This document shows positions 35,349-44,346 of a stretch of 48,192 bases of DNA, in pieces. Position 1 is the stretch's first letter, and every line of letters begins with the position of its first letter. Source of the DNA: Actinomadura roseirufa (GTDB lineage Bacteria; Actinomycetota; Actinomycetes; Streptosporangiales; Streptosporangiaceae); the NCBI RefSeq assembly GCF_900659635.1, contig NZ_CAACVB010000035.1:1-48192 (forward strand), written 5' to 3'. Both the position numbers and the translations under genes were made by a program. The notes beneath the pieces were generated by a model. That model was not told the origin of the DNA, did not search any database, and worked only from the letters and a program-made list of their open reading frames with translations.

Positions 35349-35568
35349 TTCGCGCCGGTCGTCCGGTGGATGAGACGAACGTAGCGAGCCCCTCGCCGTC
35401 CCGGCGGCGCTTCCCGGGCCCGCGTCGACGAGCGGCTGACTATGTGCGACGAGCGGGACACGCACAGTGGCGCAGGTCGGGGGCGGCGGAACGGCGCTCC
35501 GGGCCATAAGGTCGCGGTGCTGCCATAGGGTCACGGGTGCTGGATGTGCGCTGGCGGGAGGCAAAGAC

Positions 35569-36174
35569 ATGGCGGGACGGGTACGGGCGATCACGCTGGT
35601 GGGGACTCCGGTCCTGCACCGGCCATGCCGTCCGGTCGAGGAGTTCGACGCGGCGCTGGCGGAGCTGGCCGAGGACATGTTCGCCAGCATGTACGCGGCG
35701 AAGGGCGTCGGGCTGGCCGGCAACCAGGTCGGCGTCGACCTGCGGATCTTCGTGTACGACTGCCCGGACGAGGACGGCGAGCACCACAAGGGCGTCGTGG
35801 TCAACCCCGTCCTGGAGCTGCCCGCGCTGGAGGACCGGCGCCTGGACGACGGGGACGAGGGGTGCCTGTCGGTCCCCGGTCCGTACGCGCCGCTGGCCCG
35901 GCCCGACCACGCCACCGTCCACGGCTTCGACCTGACCGGCGAGCCGCTGACGGTGGAGGGGACGGGGCTGCTGGCCCGGTGTCTCCAGCACGAGACCGAC
36001 CATCTTGAGGGCAAGGTCTTCATCGACCGTCTTTCCAAGCGCGCGCGGAAGAAGGTCCTGAAGGAGTACGAGGAGCGGCGCGCGGCGGCGGAGGCCGCCT
36101 CTGGGGCCGACGCTCAGTCCGCCCCTGAGGCCGATCCGGAGAGCGACCCCGGGACCGGCGCTCAGGCGGACTGA
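35569..36174 (+). CDS. def: Peptide deformylase
   Basis: 201 residues from ATG 35569, with GGGAGG eight bases upstream; the frame extends further 5' but without a ribosome site. All three family motifs are present: G46VGLAGNQ53, E98GCLS with the metal ligand Cys99, and Q140HETDH with His141, Glu142 and His145. The enzyme removes the formyl group from the initiator methionine of new proteins. HETDHL is found where many deformylases have HEFDHL. A disordered acidic tail of about 35 residues follows the catalytic core. Actinobacteria often have several copies; this one has no fmt neighbour, so it may be a secondary copy. Confidence 0.95.
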   Translation: MAGRVRAITLVGTPVLHRPCRPVEEFDAALAELAEDMFASMYAAKGVGLAGNQVGVDLRIFVYDCPDEDGEHHKGVVVNPVLELPALEDRRLDDGDEGCLSVPGPYAPLARPDHATVHGFDLTGEPLTVEGTGLLARCLQHETDHLEGKVFIDRLSKRARKKVLKEYEERRAAAEAASGADAQSAPEADPESDPGTGAQAD

Positions 36175-36179
36175 CCCGC

Positions 36180-37814
36180 TCAGCCCCAGACGGGCAGGAC
36201 CACGGCGGACGGGTGCGCGGGGTCCCGCAGGATCTCGAAGCGGGTCCGGAGGGAAGCGACGGCGGCGCCCGCGGGCTCGCCGGTGCCGTGGTTGCGGGCG
36301 AAGCGCGGGAACGCCCCGCCCGCCAGCACGACCCGGAGCCGGTGACCGCGGCGGAACCGGTAGCCGGTCGGGTGCAGCTCGACCTCGGCGCGGACGGCGC
36401 GCCCGGCCTCGCCGGTGTCGGCCAGCCGCACGATCCCGTCGGTGACGTTCCGGGACGTCCCGCGCTCGTCCACGTCACAGAGCCGCACGAACAGGTCGCC
36501 GTGGCCGGTGCTCGTCCGGACGTGGACGGTCGCGGACACCGGGCCGATCAGGTCGAGGTCGCCGGTCAGGGGCGGGCCGGTGAGGACGGCCACGTCGTCG
36601 CGGCGCTCGATCCGGCCGTTGTCGCGCTGGCCGCCCTTGCCCGGGGACAGCAGCGGGCCGCCGACGGACGGGGTCGGGTCGTAGGGGTCGTAGGTGAAGC
36701 TGACGGGCTCCAGATCGGCGGGCGGATCCCAGGACAGGCCATCGCTGAGGTAGAGCGAGGTGGGCTTCGTCTCCGGCGGAGGCCACTGCTCGAAGTCCAG
36801 CCACCGTCCGGCCTTCTGGAGGTACAGCCGGACGGGCGCGCGCCTGAGCTCCGCCGCATCGCCCTGAAGGTGGGCCGACAGCCACGACACCTGGTCGGCG
36901 AGGATCGCGCGGAGCGCCCGTGCGTCATGCCCCCACGGCCCGATAGTGATGCGGGTTTCCTGGCCGGCCTCTTGGAGGGCGGCGAAGTCGCGGAGCTGCC
37001 CGCGCAGGAACAGGTCCCACCAGCCCGCCACGAAGCTGGCGGGCGAGGCCGTCTTGGCGACGGCGCCGCTGTGGTCGGTCTCGTCCCAGAAGCCGTCGTC
37101 CCCGGAGCCACCGCCCTCTGCGTGCGCGGTGACCTCCCGCAGGAACGGCTCGGGCCGTCCGATCGCGGCGACGTCGGCCTCCCCCACCGGCAGGTGCCGC
37201 ATCGCGCGCCGGACCCGCCGGTCGTGCAGCGGAGTGGGCGCCAGGCCGCCGAGCCGCGCGCCGTCCCGCGTGCCCAGCATCGAGGACCAGACCAGCGTGT
37301 TGTGCAGGGCGAGCGCGCCGCCCGGATAGAACGAGCTGACGAACTCGGAGGCGGTGATACCGAGGCCCATCGCCGCCAGCGGCGGGTCCGCGTACGGCGC
37401 CATCGCCCACCCGGCGAACCCGAGGTAGCTCGCCCCGGCGACCGCGACCCGCCCGTCGCACCACGGCTGATCGCGCAGCCACGCGAGGGTGGCCAGCCCG
37501 TCGGCGCGCTCGTCGTGGAAGGCGCGGAACCGGCCGCCCGACCCGAACACGCCGCGGGTGTTCTGCACGACGACCTGGAACCCGCGCCGGGCGAGGACGC
37601 GGGCGAGCAGCCGCACGTCCGCGGCGTGCTTGCCGTAGGGGGTGCGCACCAGCACCGCGGGCAGCGGGCCCGTTCCGCGCGGGCGGTACACGTCCGCGAC
37701 GAGGATTATCCCGTCCGACATGGGGACGCACACGTCGTGGGCCACACCGGTATCGGGTGTGCTCACCTCCGGAAGTCCCAGCACCCGGCCGGCGAGACGC
37801 CCCAGCACCGTCAT
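36180..37814 (-). CDS. CocE/NonD family alpha/beta hydrolase
   Basis: 544 residues from ATG 37814, with GGAGCAGG upstream. The X-Pro dipeptidyl-peptidase/CocE layout is clear: DVYRPRGTGPLPAVLVRTPYG, NTRGVFGSGGRF, then the nucleophile Ser129 in GASYLG. The catalytic histidine is in GPWGHD. The C-terminal jelly-roll domain begins around PTSLYLSDGLSW and ends AVVLPVWG. Such enzymes act on acyl esters or peptides such as cocaine or X-Pro substrates; the substrate here is unknown. No signal peptide is visible, so it is probably cytoplasmic. It ends five bases after the convergent deformylase gene. Confidence 0.9.
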   Translation of the reverse strand: MTVLGRLAGRVLGLPEVSTPDTGVAHDVCVPMSDGIILVADVYRPRGTGPLPAVLVRTPYGKHAADVRLLARVLARRGFQVVVQNTRGVFGSGGRFRAFHDERADGLATLAWLRDQPWCDGRVAVAGASYLGFAGWAMAPYADPPLAAMGLGITASEFVSSFYPGGALALHNTLVWSSMLGTRDGARLGGLAPTPLHDRRVRRAMRHLPVGEADVAAIGRPEPFLREVTAHAEGGGSGDDGFWDETDHSGAVAKTASPASFVAGWWDLFLRGQLRDFAALQEAGQETRITIGPWGHDARALRAILADQVSWLSAHLQGDAAELRRAPVRLYLQKAGRWLDFEQWPPPETKPTSLYLSDGLSWDPPADLEPVSFTYDPYDPTPSVGGPLLSPGKGGQRDNGRIERRDDVAVLTGPPLTGDLDLIGPVSATVHVRTSTGHGDLFVRLCDVDERGTSRNVTDGIVRLADTGEAGRAVRAEVELHPTGYRFRRGHRLRVVLAGGAFPRFARNHGTGEPAGAAVASLRTRFEILRDPAHPSAVVLPVWG

Positions 37815-37845
37815 CGAACCTGCTCCCGTCAGTGCCGCGCGGCCC

Positions 37846-38448
37846 TCAGACGGGCTCGTCGGCCAGGTAGGGCGGGGCGGGCTCGTACTGGATGTAGCGG
37901 CGCACCGCCCTCGCGTGGTCACGGCCGTGAATACGGCCGACCAGCCACAATGCCATGTCGATGCCCGCGGACACACCTTGACTCGTGACAAGGTTCCCAT
38001 CAACGACATAGCGGGCGTCGCGGACGACGGTGACCTCGCCCCGCTTCTCCAGAAACTCCTCCGCCGCCCAGTGCGTGGCCACCCGGCGCCCACGCGCCGG
38101 ACCCGCCGCGTGCAACAGGATCGAACCGGTGCACACCCCCGTCACCCACGCGGCGCGCGGAGCGGTCCTCGCGATCCACCCGGTCACGGCGGGGTTCGAC
38201 ACCTGCTTCTCGGCCGGACCGCGCCCGCCCGGGACGACCAGGACGTCCAGCTCCGGATGGTCGTCGAAGGTGTGGTCGGGCAGCACACGCAGCCCCTTGG
38301 CGAATCGGACGGGCCGCGCCTCCTCCGCGATCGACACCACGACGTCGCCGGACTCGCGGACCGCCGCCGACGCGCAGAACACCTCCCAGGGCCCCGCGAA
38401 GTCGAGCTCCTCGGCGTCCTCACAGATCATCAACCCGTAGGTGGTCAT
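37846..38448 (-). CDS. DJ-1/PfpI family protein
   Basis: 200 residues from ATG 38448, with AAGGAG upstream. The nucleophile elbow is VTGVC106TGSILLHAAG, and DFAGPWEVF at the N-terminus is typical of the isonitrile-hydratase-like branch. It overlaps the upstream GlxA-type regulator by four bases, so the two are co-translated. The regulator carries a similar domain, which suggests that the pair arose by duplication of the sensing part. An enzymatic role (hydratase, glyoxalase or amidase type) is possible; the substrate is unknown. Confidence 0.88.
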   Translation of the reverse strand: MTTYGLMICEDAEELDFAGPWEVFCASAAVRESGDVVVSIAEEARPVRFAKGLRVLPDHTFDDHPELDVLVVPGGRGPAEKQVSNPAVTGWIARTAPRAAWVTGVCTGSILLHAAGPARGRRVATHWAAEEFLEKRGEVTVVRDARYVVDGNLVTSQGVSAGIDMALWLVGRIHGRDHARAVRRYIQYEPAPPYLADEPV

Positions 38449-39398
38449 GCGAACTCCTTCATCCCTTGAAAACGCGCCCGGTAGTCGGACGGGGCCACGC
38501 CCACGTTCCGGTGGAACGCGCGGCGCAGCGTCTCGCCCGTCCCGAAACCGAGCCTGCGGGCCAGCGTCGCGACGGGCTCGTCGCCCTCCGCGAGCGCGCG
38601 CCGCGCCGCCTCGATCCGGACCCGCTCGACGTAGGCGGCCGGCGGGACGCCGACCTCCGCGCTGAACCGGCGCTGGAGGTGCCGCACGCTGAGCCCCGAG
38701 TCCGCGGCCAGGTCGGCGATGCTGTGCCGGGCGCCCGGGTCGGCCTGGATCGAGGCGAGGACCGCGCGAATCGGGTCGGAGGCGGGCGGCGCCGACCACA
38801 GCGGCACGCTGAACTGCGACTGGCTGCCCGGCCGGCGCAGGAACAGCACCAGCTCCCGCGCGGCCTTGTGCGCCGTCTCCCGGCCGTGGTCGGCCTCCAC
38901 CAGCGCCAGCGCCAGGTCCATGCCCGCCGTGACCCCGGCCGACGTCCACACCCGGCCGTCCCGGATGAAGATCGGGTCGGAGTCCACGACCAGCTCCGGG
39001 AACTCGGCGCGGAGCTGCTCCTCGCGACCCCAGTGCGTGGTGACCCGGCACCCGTCCAGCAGCCCGGCGGCGGCGAGCAGGATCACGCCGCTGCACACCG
39101 ACGTCAGCCGCCGTGCCTTCCTCGCGACCGCCGAGACCCAGCCGAGCAGCGCCGGGTCGTGGCGGGCCTGGTCGACGCCGTTCCCGCCCACGACCACGAG
39201 GGTGTCGACGGTGCCGGGCGGGAAGTCGGCGACCCCGTGCGGGGCGTGCACGGACAGTCCGCCGCTCGAGCGGACGAGCCCCGCCCGCGGCGCCACGACC
39301 ACGCACTCGTACCGGCCGGTGAACGAGAACACCTCGTGCGGCCCGGTCAGGTCGAGCATCTGGAAGTCGTCATAGATAAGGAAGGCGACCCGCTGCAT
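38445..39398 (-). CDS. GlxA-type AraC family regulator (DJ-1 domain plus AraC HTH)
   Basis: 317 residues. Residues 1-190 are a DJ-1/PfpI domain with Cys102 in SVCSGVILLAAAG; it usually senses a ligand rather than catalyses. Residues 215-317 form the AraC double helix-turn-helix: IADLAADSGLSVRHLQRRFS and VATLARRLGFGTGETLRRAF, ending GVAPSDYRARF. It probably regulates itself and the DJ-1 gene that overlaps its stop by ATGA. The inducer is unknown. Confidence 0.93.
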   Translation of the reverse strand: MQRVAFLIYDDFQMLDLTGPHEVFSFTGRYECVVVAPRAGLVRSSGGLSVHAPHGVADFPPGTVDTLVVVGGNGVDQARHDPALLGWVSAVARKARRLTSVCSGVILLAAAGLLDGCRVTTHWGREEQLRAEFPELVVDSDPIFIRDGRVWTSAGVTAGMDLALALVEADHGRETAHKAARELVLFLRRPGSQSQFSVPLWSAPPASDPIRAVLASIQADPGARHSIADLAADSGLSVRHLQRRFSAEVGVPPAAYVERVRIEAARRALAEGDEPVATLARRLGFGTGETLRRAFHRNVGVAPSDYRARFQGMKEFA

Positions 39399-39587
39399 GC
39401 CCCCCAGGTTGACCCCTCATGAACATGGCGTCAACGACACGTACCCCACACTTCGCGCCATCCGGCGCGCCGCGACTCCGGATCCGCTACCGCCCGCGCC
39501 CGTCCCGCACGGCGCCTTCGATCGCGCCTCGGCCCCGTCCCTCCGCCCACCCTCTTTCGGATTTCACGAGCGAAGACAATTAACGAC

Positions 39588-39617
39588 TTGACACGGCCGG
39601 GGCCATTATGGCTAACT
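39588..39617 (+). promoter_or_regulatory. Candidate promoter of the 48-residue basic protein
   Basis: TTGACA at 39588-39593 is a perfect -35. An AT-rich CTAACT follows at 39612-39617 after 18 bases as a partial -10. A leader of about 300 bases would result, holding a GC hairpin (GCCGCGG with CCGCGGC around 39653-39671). No other gene is seen in 39399-39920. Confidence 0.45.
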
Positions 39618-39920
39618 CTTACGCATGAAGCTTTGATTCTTCCCGGTCGAGCCGCCGCGGTAGCACCGCGGCCCGCTCCCGCTCTCCGCGCCAGAGGCGC
39701 ACTCCCCGCACGGCGAACCCGTCTCGGTCCCGCTATCGCAGCCCCGTCACGACGGGTGCGCCATCGCGGCTCCGTCATCGCGGTTCCGTGGTCCGACCAG
39801 GTCGCGACCGGTGCCGTCGGCGTGCCCTCCGGCCTTCCCCTTCACCCTTTTTTCACATCGCCGTCCCCCTTTCTCGGCCCGGCGTGGCCGAATTCGAACG
39901 TGCCCGGAGGTGGTTTGTTC

Positions 39921-40067
39921 ATGCGTGCCATTCACTCGTCTGATCCCTTCGCGAAGTCCAAAAAGAAGGGCAAGCGCAAGAACACCGATGTCAGGTCGGC
40001 GGCCTTCGTCGGCAACCGGCGCAACACCCGGCAGCTGCCCACCCGGCAGCTCAACCGGGGCCGCTGA
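39921..40067 (+). CDS. 48-residue highly basic protein
   Basis: ATG 39921 follows GGAGG with a longish spacer. The protein begins MRAIHSSDPFAKSKKKGKRK and ends TRQLPTRQLNRGR. About a third of residues are Lys or Arg, with no acidic cluster and no membrane segment. This suggests binding to RNA, DNA or the ribosome. It has its own likely promoter with a perfect TTGACA, a long leader and a strong terminator after the stop, so it is a single-gene transcript. I do not recognise a family. It could be a novel small nucleic-acid-binding protein. Confidence 0.6.
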   Translation: MRAIHSSDPFAKSKKKGKRKNTDVRSAAFVGNRRNTRQLPTRQLNRGR

Positions 40068-40185
40068 CCCGAGCGGCCGACCCGAAGCCGCCCGAACAGG
40101 CGGCCTGAGCCGTCGGCACGCCCCACGGATGGAGTCACCGACATGAAGTACAGAGACATGAACTGACACGAGCCGCTGACAGGGT

Positions 40186-40217
40186 CCCCGGCCCGCCCTC
40201 GTGAGGGCGGACCGGGG
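40186..40217 (+). terminator. Terminator after the basic small protein
   Basis: A 15-pair stem with one mismatch (CCCCGGCCCGCCCTC with GAGGGCGGACCGGGG) and a two-base loop, followed by CTTTGG. Confidence 0.8.
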
Positions 40218-40309
40218 CTTTGGCGATCGGCTCCGGCAATGGGCTCCGGCGCCATGGGACGCGAGCGGGGCTCGACCTCGGAGAGATCGGCGGAGCCTAG
40301 CTTGGGGGC

Positions 40310-40705
40310 ATGGAGATCCCGGAGCACTACAAGCAGGCCGTCATCCCGCACATCATGCTCGACGGGGCCGCCGAGGCGATCACGTTCTACGCCGCCGCGT
40401 TCGGGGCGTCCGAGCTGTTCAGGCTGGAGGACGAGGACGGGCGCATCTCGCACGCCGAGATCAGCGTGCAAGGCTCGACCCTCATGCTCGGCGACGCGCA
40501 CAAACCGTTCTCGACCCCCGCGGGCGCGCCGTCGGTCGGGCTGCACGTCTACGTGCCGGACGTGGACGCCCTGACCGCGCAGGCCGTGGAGGCGGGCGCG
40601 GAGCTGCTCTCACCGCCTACGGACATGGTCTACGGCGCACGTCAGTCGATGCTCCGCGACCCGTACGGCCACGTCTGGATCCTCCTCACCCCCACGTCAT
40701 CCTGA
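40310..40705 (+). CDS. VOC family (PhnB/glyoxalase-like) protein
   Basis: 131 residues from ATG 40310. The sequence is a single vicinal-oxygen-chelate unit pair: VIPHIMLDGAAEAITFYAAA at the N-terminus, SHAEISVQGSTLMLGDA in the middle, and GLHVYVPDVDALTAQAVEAG then MLRDPYGHVWILLTPT at the end. It belongs to the PhnB-like branch, whose members are small cytoplasmic dimers of mostly unknown role, including resistance and demethylase-like relatives. Its flanks give no functional hint. Confidence 0.92.
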   Translation: MEIPEHYKQAVIPHIMLDGAAEAITFYAAAFGASELFRLEDEDGRISHAEISVQGSTLMLGDAHKPFSTPAGAPSVGLHVYVPDVDALTAQAVEAGAELLSPPTDMVYGARQSMLRDPYGHVWILLTPTSS

Positions 40706-40759
40706 CCCGCCTCGCTCCCACGGCGGATCGCCCTCCTGGACACCGGGGATACCGGCCTC

Positions 40760-41203
40760 TCAGCGGACGGCCAGGAGCAGGTCCGCGCCGTCCGGACCGT
40801 GGATCTCAAGGTCCGTGGTGAACGCGCGCGGTGGATCGGTGTGGTCCCACGCCACCTGCCAGGCGTCGATGAGCGCACCCGGCATGGGACCGCGCGCCTC
40901 CAGCCTGAGGCACCGGGCGGCGGGCACCCGGACGACGACCAGCCCCTCCGGGAGGTCCGCGAGATCGGACACGGCCACACCGACGATCTGCGTGTAGGCG
41001 CCGTGATGGTCGCTCTCGTAGTCGGTCAGGACGGCGTAGAGCCGCGCGTCCTTCCGCGATCCCACATGGTCGAACGCGCCCGGGGCGCCCGCGCGGGCCC
41101 AGAGGCCCGCCAGGAGGCCGCGGGACGGGTCGGCCTCGGCCTCGTTGGTCGTCCGGACGGCCCGGCCCACGACCAGGATCTCTTCACGCTCCACAAGCTC
41201 CAT
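40760..41203 (-). CDS. GyrI-like/AraC effector-binding-domain protein
   Basis: 147 residues from ATG 41203; three further in-frame ATGs every nine bases upstream (to 41230) come from a short repeat, so the start is uncertain. The core shows LVEREEILVVGRAVRTTNEA, LYAVLTDYESDHHGAYTQIV, then VRVPAARCLRLEARGPM and AFTTDLEIHGPDGADLLLAV. This is the order of strands and helix in SOUL/GyrI-like ligand-binding domains. Such stand-alone domains bind small molecules or inhibit gyrase. It is divergent from a histidine kinase gene. Confidence 0.8.
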   Translation of the reverse strand: MELVEREEILVVGRAVRTTNEAEADPSRGLLAGLWARAGAPGAFDHVGSRKDARLYAVLTDYESDHHGAYTQIVGVAVSDLADLPEGLVVVRVPAARCLRLEARGPMPGALIDAWQVAWDHTDPPRAFTTDLEIHGPDGADLLLAVR

Positions 41204-41403
41204 GCTCCCCATCCTGCCCATGCTCCCCATGAAACCCCTAGGTCTCACGGGACCGTCCTGTGCCCTGGACCTGCGCCTATACGCCCCCCGGCTCTCCGGC
41301 GGACTGCCCCGCCCGCCGTCCACCCGCCCCCCAAAGAAGAACAGTTACCCTGAGTAAGGGGCGATCACATGTCGTAACGGTCCCCGGACTCGGGGGATCG
41401 GCT

Positions 41404-42813
41404 GTGCGGAGCGGGGACGCACGAGGGCGGCGGCGCTTCCGCCGATGGTGGAGACGGCTCGTGTTCTCGGTCCGGGGCCGCGCGACGCTCCTCACCACCG
41501 TCGTCGCGGGGCTGATCCTGCTGCTGTCGTTCACGCTGTGCATGCTGCTCCTGCGGGACTGGGCGGTGAACAAGGTCGAGGAGACCGCCGAGTCCACCCT
41601 TGAGCGGGTCACGTTCGACATCGTCCAGGGCCGGAGCGGCGGCACGCTGAACCCGGCGGACGGCGAGTCGCCGATGCTCCAGGTCGTCAGCGCGGACGGC
41701 CGGCGGGTCCTGGCGGCCAGCGAGGCGATCGCCGGCCGCCCGCCGATCGTGCACGCCGACCTGGCCGCCGGGGAGATGCTCGTCGACCGAAGGGCGTGCC
41801 CGCGCTTCCTCGACGAGTGCGTGTGGGTGTTCGGGCTGCGGCTCCGGACGTCCCCCTACGGCACCGGGGTGATGGTCCTCGCGGCCTCGCCGATGCCGCG
41901 GCTCGCGAGCGCGTGGCTGCTGGCGCTGGCGATGGCGCTGATCCTGGCGGCGCTGCTCGCGCTGATCGCCTGGTGGACGTGGCACACGGTCGGGCGGGCG
42001 CTGGCACCGGTCGACCGCATCCGCGGGGAGATGGACGCGCTCAGTGCGGGCGGCCTGGACCAGCGAGTCCTCGTCCCACAGACCGGCGGTGAGATCCAGT
42101 GGCTCGCCGAGGCCGTCAACACGATGCTCGGACGGCTGGAGGAGGCGGCGAACCGGGAGCGCCGGTTCATCTCCGACGCCTCACACGACCTGCGGAACCC
42201 GATCGCCGGCCTGCACACCCGGCTGGAGGTCGCGCTGACCGAACCGGAGGGCGGCGGCTGGCGGACGATGGTGCGCTCGGCGCTGCGCGACACCGAACGG
42301 CTCAACGACATCGTCGTGGACCTGCTGGAGCTGTCCCGGCTGGACGCCCGCGCGCCGCTTCCGGTCGAGACCGTCGACCTCGCCGAACTGGCCCGCCGGG
42401 AGGTCGAGCGCCGCCCGGACACCGCGCTGATCACGACCCGGACGGAGCCCGGCGTGGTCGTCCACGCGAGCCGGGTGCGGCTGGCCCGCGTCCTCGGCAA
42501 CCTACTGAGCAATGCCGAGCGGCACGCAGAGTCACGCATCGAGGTGGTCGTGGCGCGGGAGGCGGGGCGGGCGGTGCTGGCGGTCGCCGACGACGGCGCG
42601 GGCATCCCGCCGGACCAGCGCGACCGGGTCTTCGAGCGGTTCGCGCGGCTCGCCGAGTCCCGCCGCCGCGACCCGCAGGGCACCGGGCTCGGGCTGCCCA
42701 TCGCCCGCGAGATCGCCGAGATCTACGGCGGCACGCTCTCCCTCGCCGACGCCCCAGGAGGCGCCCGCTTCATCATGCGCCTCCCACTGGCCCCCTCCGA
42801 CCCCACCAACTGA
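41404..42813 (+). CDS. Sensor histidine kinase, orphan
   Basis: 469 residues from GTG 41404, with GGGGGA six bases before. TM1 covers about residues 28-50 and TM2 about 168-192, enclosing an extracytoplasmic sensor with two cysteines (ACPRFLDEC) that may form a disulphide. HAMP follows TM2, and the HisKA site is H261 in SDASHDLRNP. The ATPase domain has the N box (LGNLLSNAERHA), DDGAGIP, FERFARL and GTGLGLPIA. It should autophosphorylate and pass phosphate to a response regulator, but no regulator gene is within the window on either side. Its last codons are built from the first unit of a 13-bp repeat array. Confidence 0.93.
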   Translation: MRSGDARGRRRFRRWWRRLVFSVRGRATLLTTVVAGLILLLSFTLCMLLLRDWAVNKVEETAESTLERVTFDIVQGRSGGTLNPADGESPMLQVVSADGRRVLAASEAIAGRPPIVHADLAAGEMLVDRRACPRFLDECVWVFGLRLRTSPYGTGVMVLAASPMPRLASAWLLALAMALILAALLALIAWWTWHTVGRALAPVDRIRGEMDALSAGGLDQRVLVPQTGGEIQWLAEAVNTMLGRLEEAANRERRFISDASHDLRNPIAGLHTRLEVALTEPEGGGWRTMVRSALRDTERLNDIVVDLLELSRLDARAPLPVETVDLAELARREVERRPDTALITTRTEPGVVVHASRVRLARVLGNLLSNAERHAESRIEVVVAREAGRAVLAVADDGAGIPPDQRDRVFERFARLAESRRRDPQGTGLGLPIAREIAEIYGGTLSLADAPGGARFIMRLPLAPSDPTN

Positions 42814-43020
42814 GCCCACTCGCTAAGCCCGCTCGCTAAGCCCACCAACTGAGCCCACCGTCTGGGCCCTCTCTTCGAGCCCGCCATCCGAGCCCGCTCG
42901 CCAAGCCCACCAACTGAATCCGCCGTATGAGCCCGCCGTCCGAGCCAGCCGTCCGAGCCCCCATTCGAGCCCGCGCAGTAAGCCCGCCGGTTGCCCCAAC
43001 CAATTGAGCCCACCGGTTCA
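42801..43020. repeat. Seventeen-unit 13-bp tandem repeat overlapping the kinase stop
   Basis: About 17 units of 13 bases (consensus GCCCRCCNNCYGA; one unit is 12 bases). The first unit encodes the kinase's final residues and stop, and many units carry TGA or TAA. The unit resembles that of the array at 14147-14211. Confidence 0.9.
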
Positions 43021-43097
43021 GGCTGGCGATCGGACGCGCTGGTCAGTCCGTCGCCGTGGGTCGCGCACTGGGCCCGGCCGGGGACGGTGCTCGGCGG

Positions 43098-44237
43098 TCA
43101 GCCGACGACCTCGGCGATCGCGGTGCTCAGCTCGCCGGTCAGCGGGTCGGCGCCGCCGCCGAGCGGGGTGTCGACGACGTAGCCGAAGGCGACGCCGCGG
43201 GACGGGTCGGCGTACGCCTGCGCCCCGGACGCCCCGTCGTGCCCGAACGACGCCGGTCCCGCGTACCGGGCGGGGACGTGGAAGACGAGCCCGAAGGACG
43301 TCGGGAACGGCAGCGCCACGTCCTGGCCCGCCGCCTGCACCGCCGTCACCGTCCTGATCGTCTCCTCGCCGATCAGCGGCGCGCGGTCCCCGGGCAGGAC
43401 GGCCGCGTACAGCGCGGCGAGGCCCCGCGCGCTGCCGAAACCGCCGATGGACGGGACGCCCGCCGCGCGGAACTCCCGCATGCCCGGCAGGTCACCGCGC
43501 GGGCCGGACGCCCCGGCCCGCGGGTCGACGTTCATCGCCCGGAGGAAGAACGGCGGCAGCCCGGCGGGCGGCGGGCCGTCCGCGCCGAGGCCGAGCGGCT
43601 TGACCGGCACGATCCTCGGCTCCTGCTCCTCGGGCAGCCCGATGAAGAAGTCGACGCCGTAGGGCTCGGCGATCTCGCGGCGGAAGAACTCTCCCAGCGG
43701 CAGGCCGGTCACCCGCCTGACCAGCTCGTCGAGCAGCGTGCCGATCGTCAGGGCGTGGTATCCGTGGGCGGTGCCCGGCTCCCAGAGCGGGGCCTGCGCC
43801 GCCAGCCGCTCGGCCAGCGGCGCGTGCGCCAGCAGTTCGGGGAACGTGAACCCGCCGTCCACGTTGACGAGACCGGCCTGGTGCGAGGCGAGCAGGCGGA
43901 CGGTGACGTCCTCCTTGCCGCCCGCCGCGAACTCGGGCCAGTAGCGCGCGACCGGCGCGTCCGGGTCGACCAGGCCGCGGTCGATGAGCACCGCGAGGAC
44001 CATGCCCGAGGCGCCCTTGGTGGCCGAGTACACGCTCATGATGCTGTCCTCGCGCTGGTCCGGCCCACGCCACACGTCGATGACGCGTTCACCGCCGACG
44101 TGGACGGCCAGCGCCGCGTTCACCCCGGGCCGCCCCGAGGCGAACACGTCCCGGACACTCTCGAACCCGGGTTTCACATAACCCCGTACTGAGCCGTCCT
44201 GTGCTGAGCCGTCCTGCCCGCCGTGTGCCCCCGCCAT
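43098..44237 (-). CDS. Beta-lactamase-fold serine hydrolase (EstB-like)
   Basis: 379 residues from ATG 44237. The penicillin-binding/class C fold is marked by S71ATK74 in SVYSATKGA, the tyrosine motif at HGY160H, and the third element GHDGASG near the C-terminus. VRLLASHQAGL and PLGEFFRREIAEPYGVDF are further family segments. It lacks a signal peptide, so it is likely a cytoplasmic esterase or lactonase of the EstB type rather than a secreted beta-lactamase. It runs in the same direction as the downstream-lying oxidoreductase gene but is separated by 109 bases. Confidence 0.92.
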   Translation of the reverse strand: MAGAHGGQDGSAQDGSVRGYVKPGFESVRDVFASGRPGVNAALAVHVGGERVIDVWRGPDQREDSIMSVYSATKGASGMVLAVLIDRGLVDPDAPVARYWPEFAAGGKEDVTVRLLASHQAGLVNVDGGFTFPELLAHAPLAERLAAQAPLWEPGTAHGYHALTIGTLLDELVRRVTGLPLGEFFRREIAEPYGVDFFIGLPEEQEPRIVPVKPLGLGADGPPPAGLPPFFLRAMNVDPRAGASGPRGDLPGMREFRAAGVPSIGGFGSARGLAALYAAVLPGDRAPLIGEETIRTVTAVQAAGQDVALPFPTSFGLVFHVPARYAGPASFGHDGASGAQAYADPSRGVAFGYVVDTPLGGGADPLTGELSTAIAEVVG

Positions 44238-44346
44238 GACCGTCCCCGTCTCCGTCCCTCGTCTCCGGCTCGGCCTTCACCGGCCGTCCCCGACCCTAGA
44301 ACCTCAACCAAGATCAAGGTCAACCGGTTTACGGGGGCGGGACGGG

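Noticed and set aside
39640..39720. Hairpin-rich stretch considered as a tRNA
   Set aside because: No cloverleaf with T-loop GTTCRA or anticodon arm could be built; treated as leader structure.
40143..40166. A 7-residue ORF MKYRDMN before the terminator, recalling the tiny biarylitide precursors
   Set aside because: No P450 or other modifying enzyme nearby, the pattern lacks the biarylitide residues, and such short frames occur by chance.
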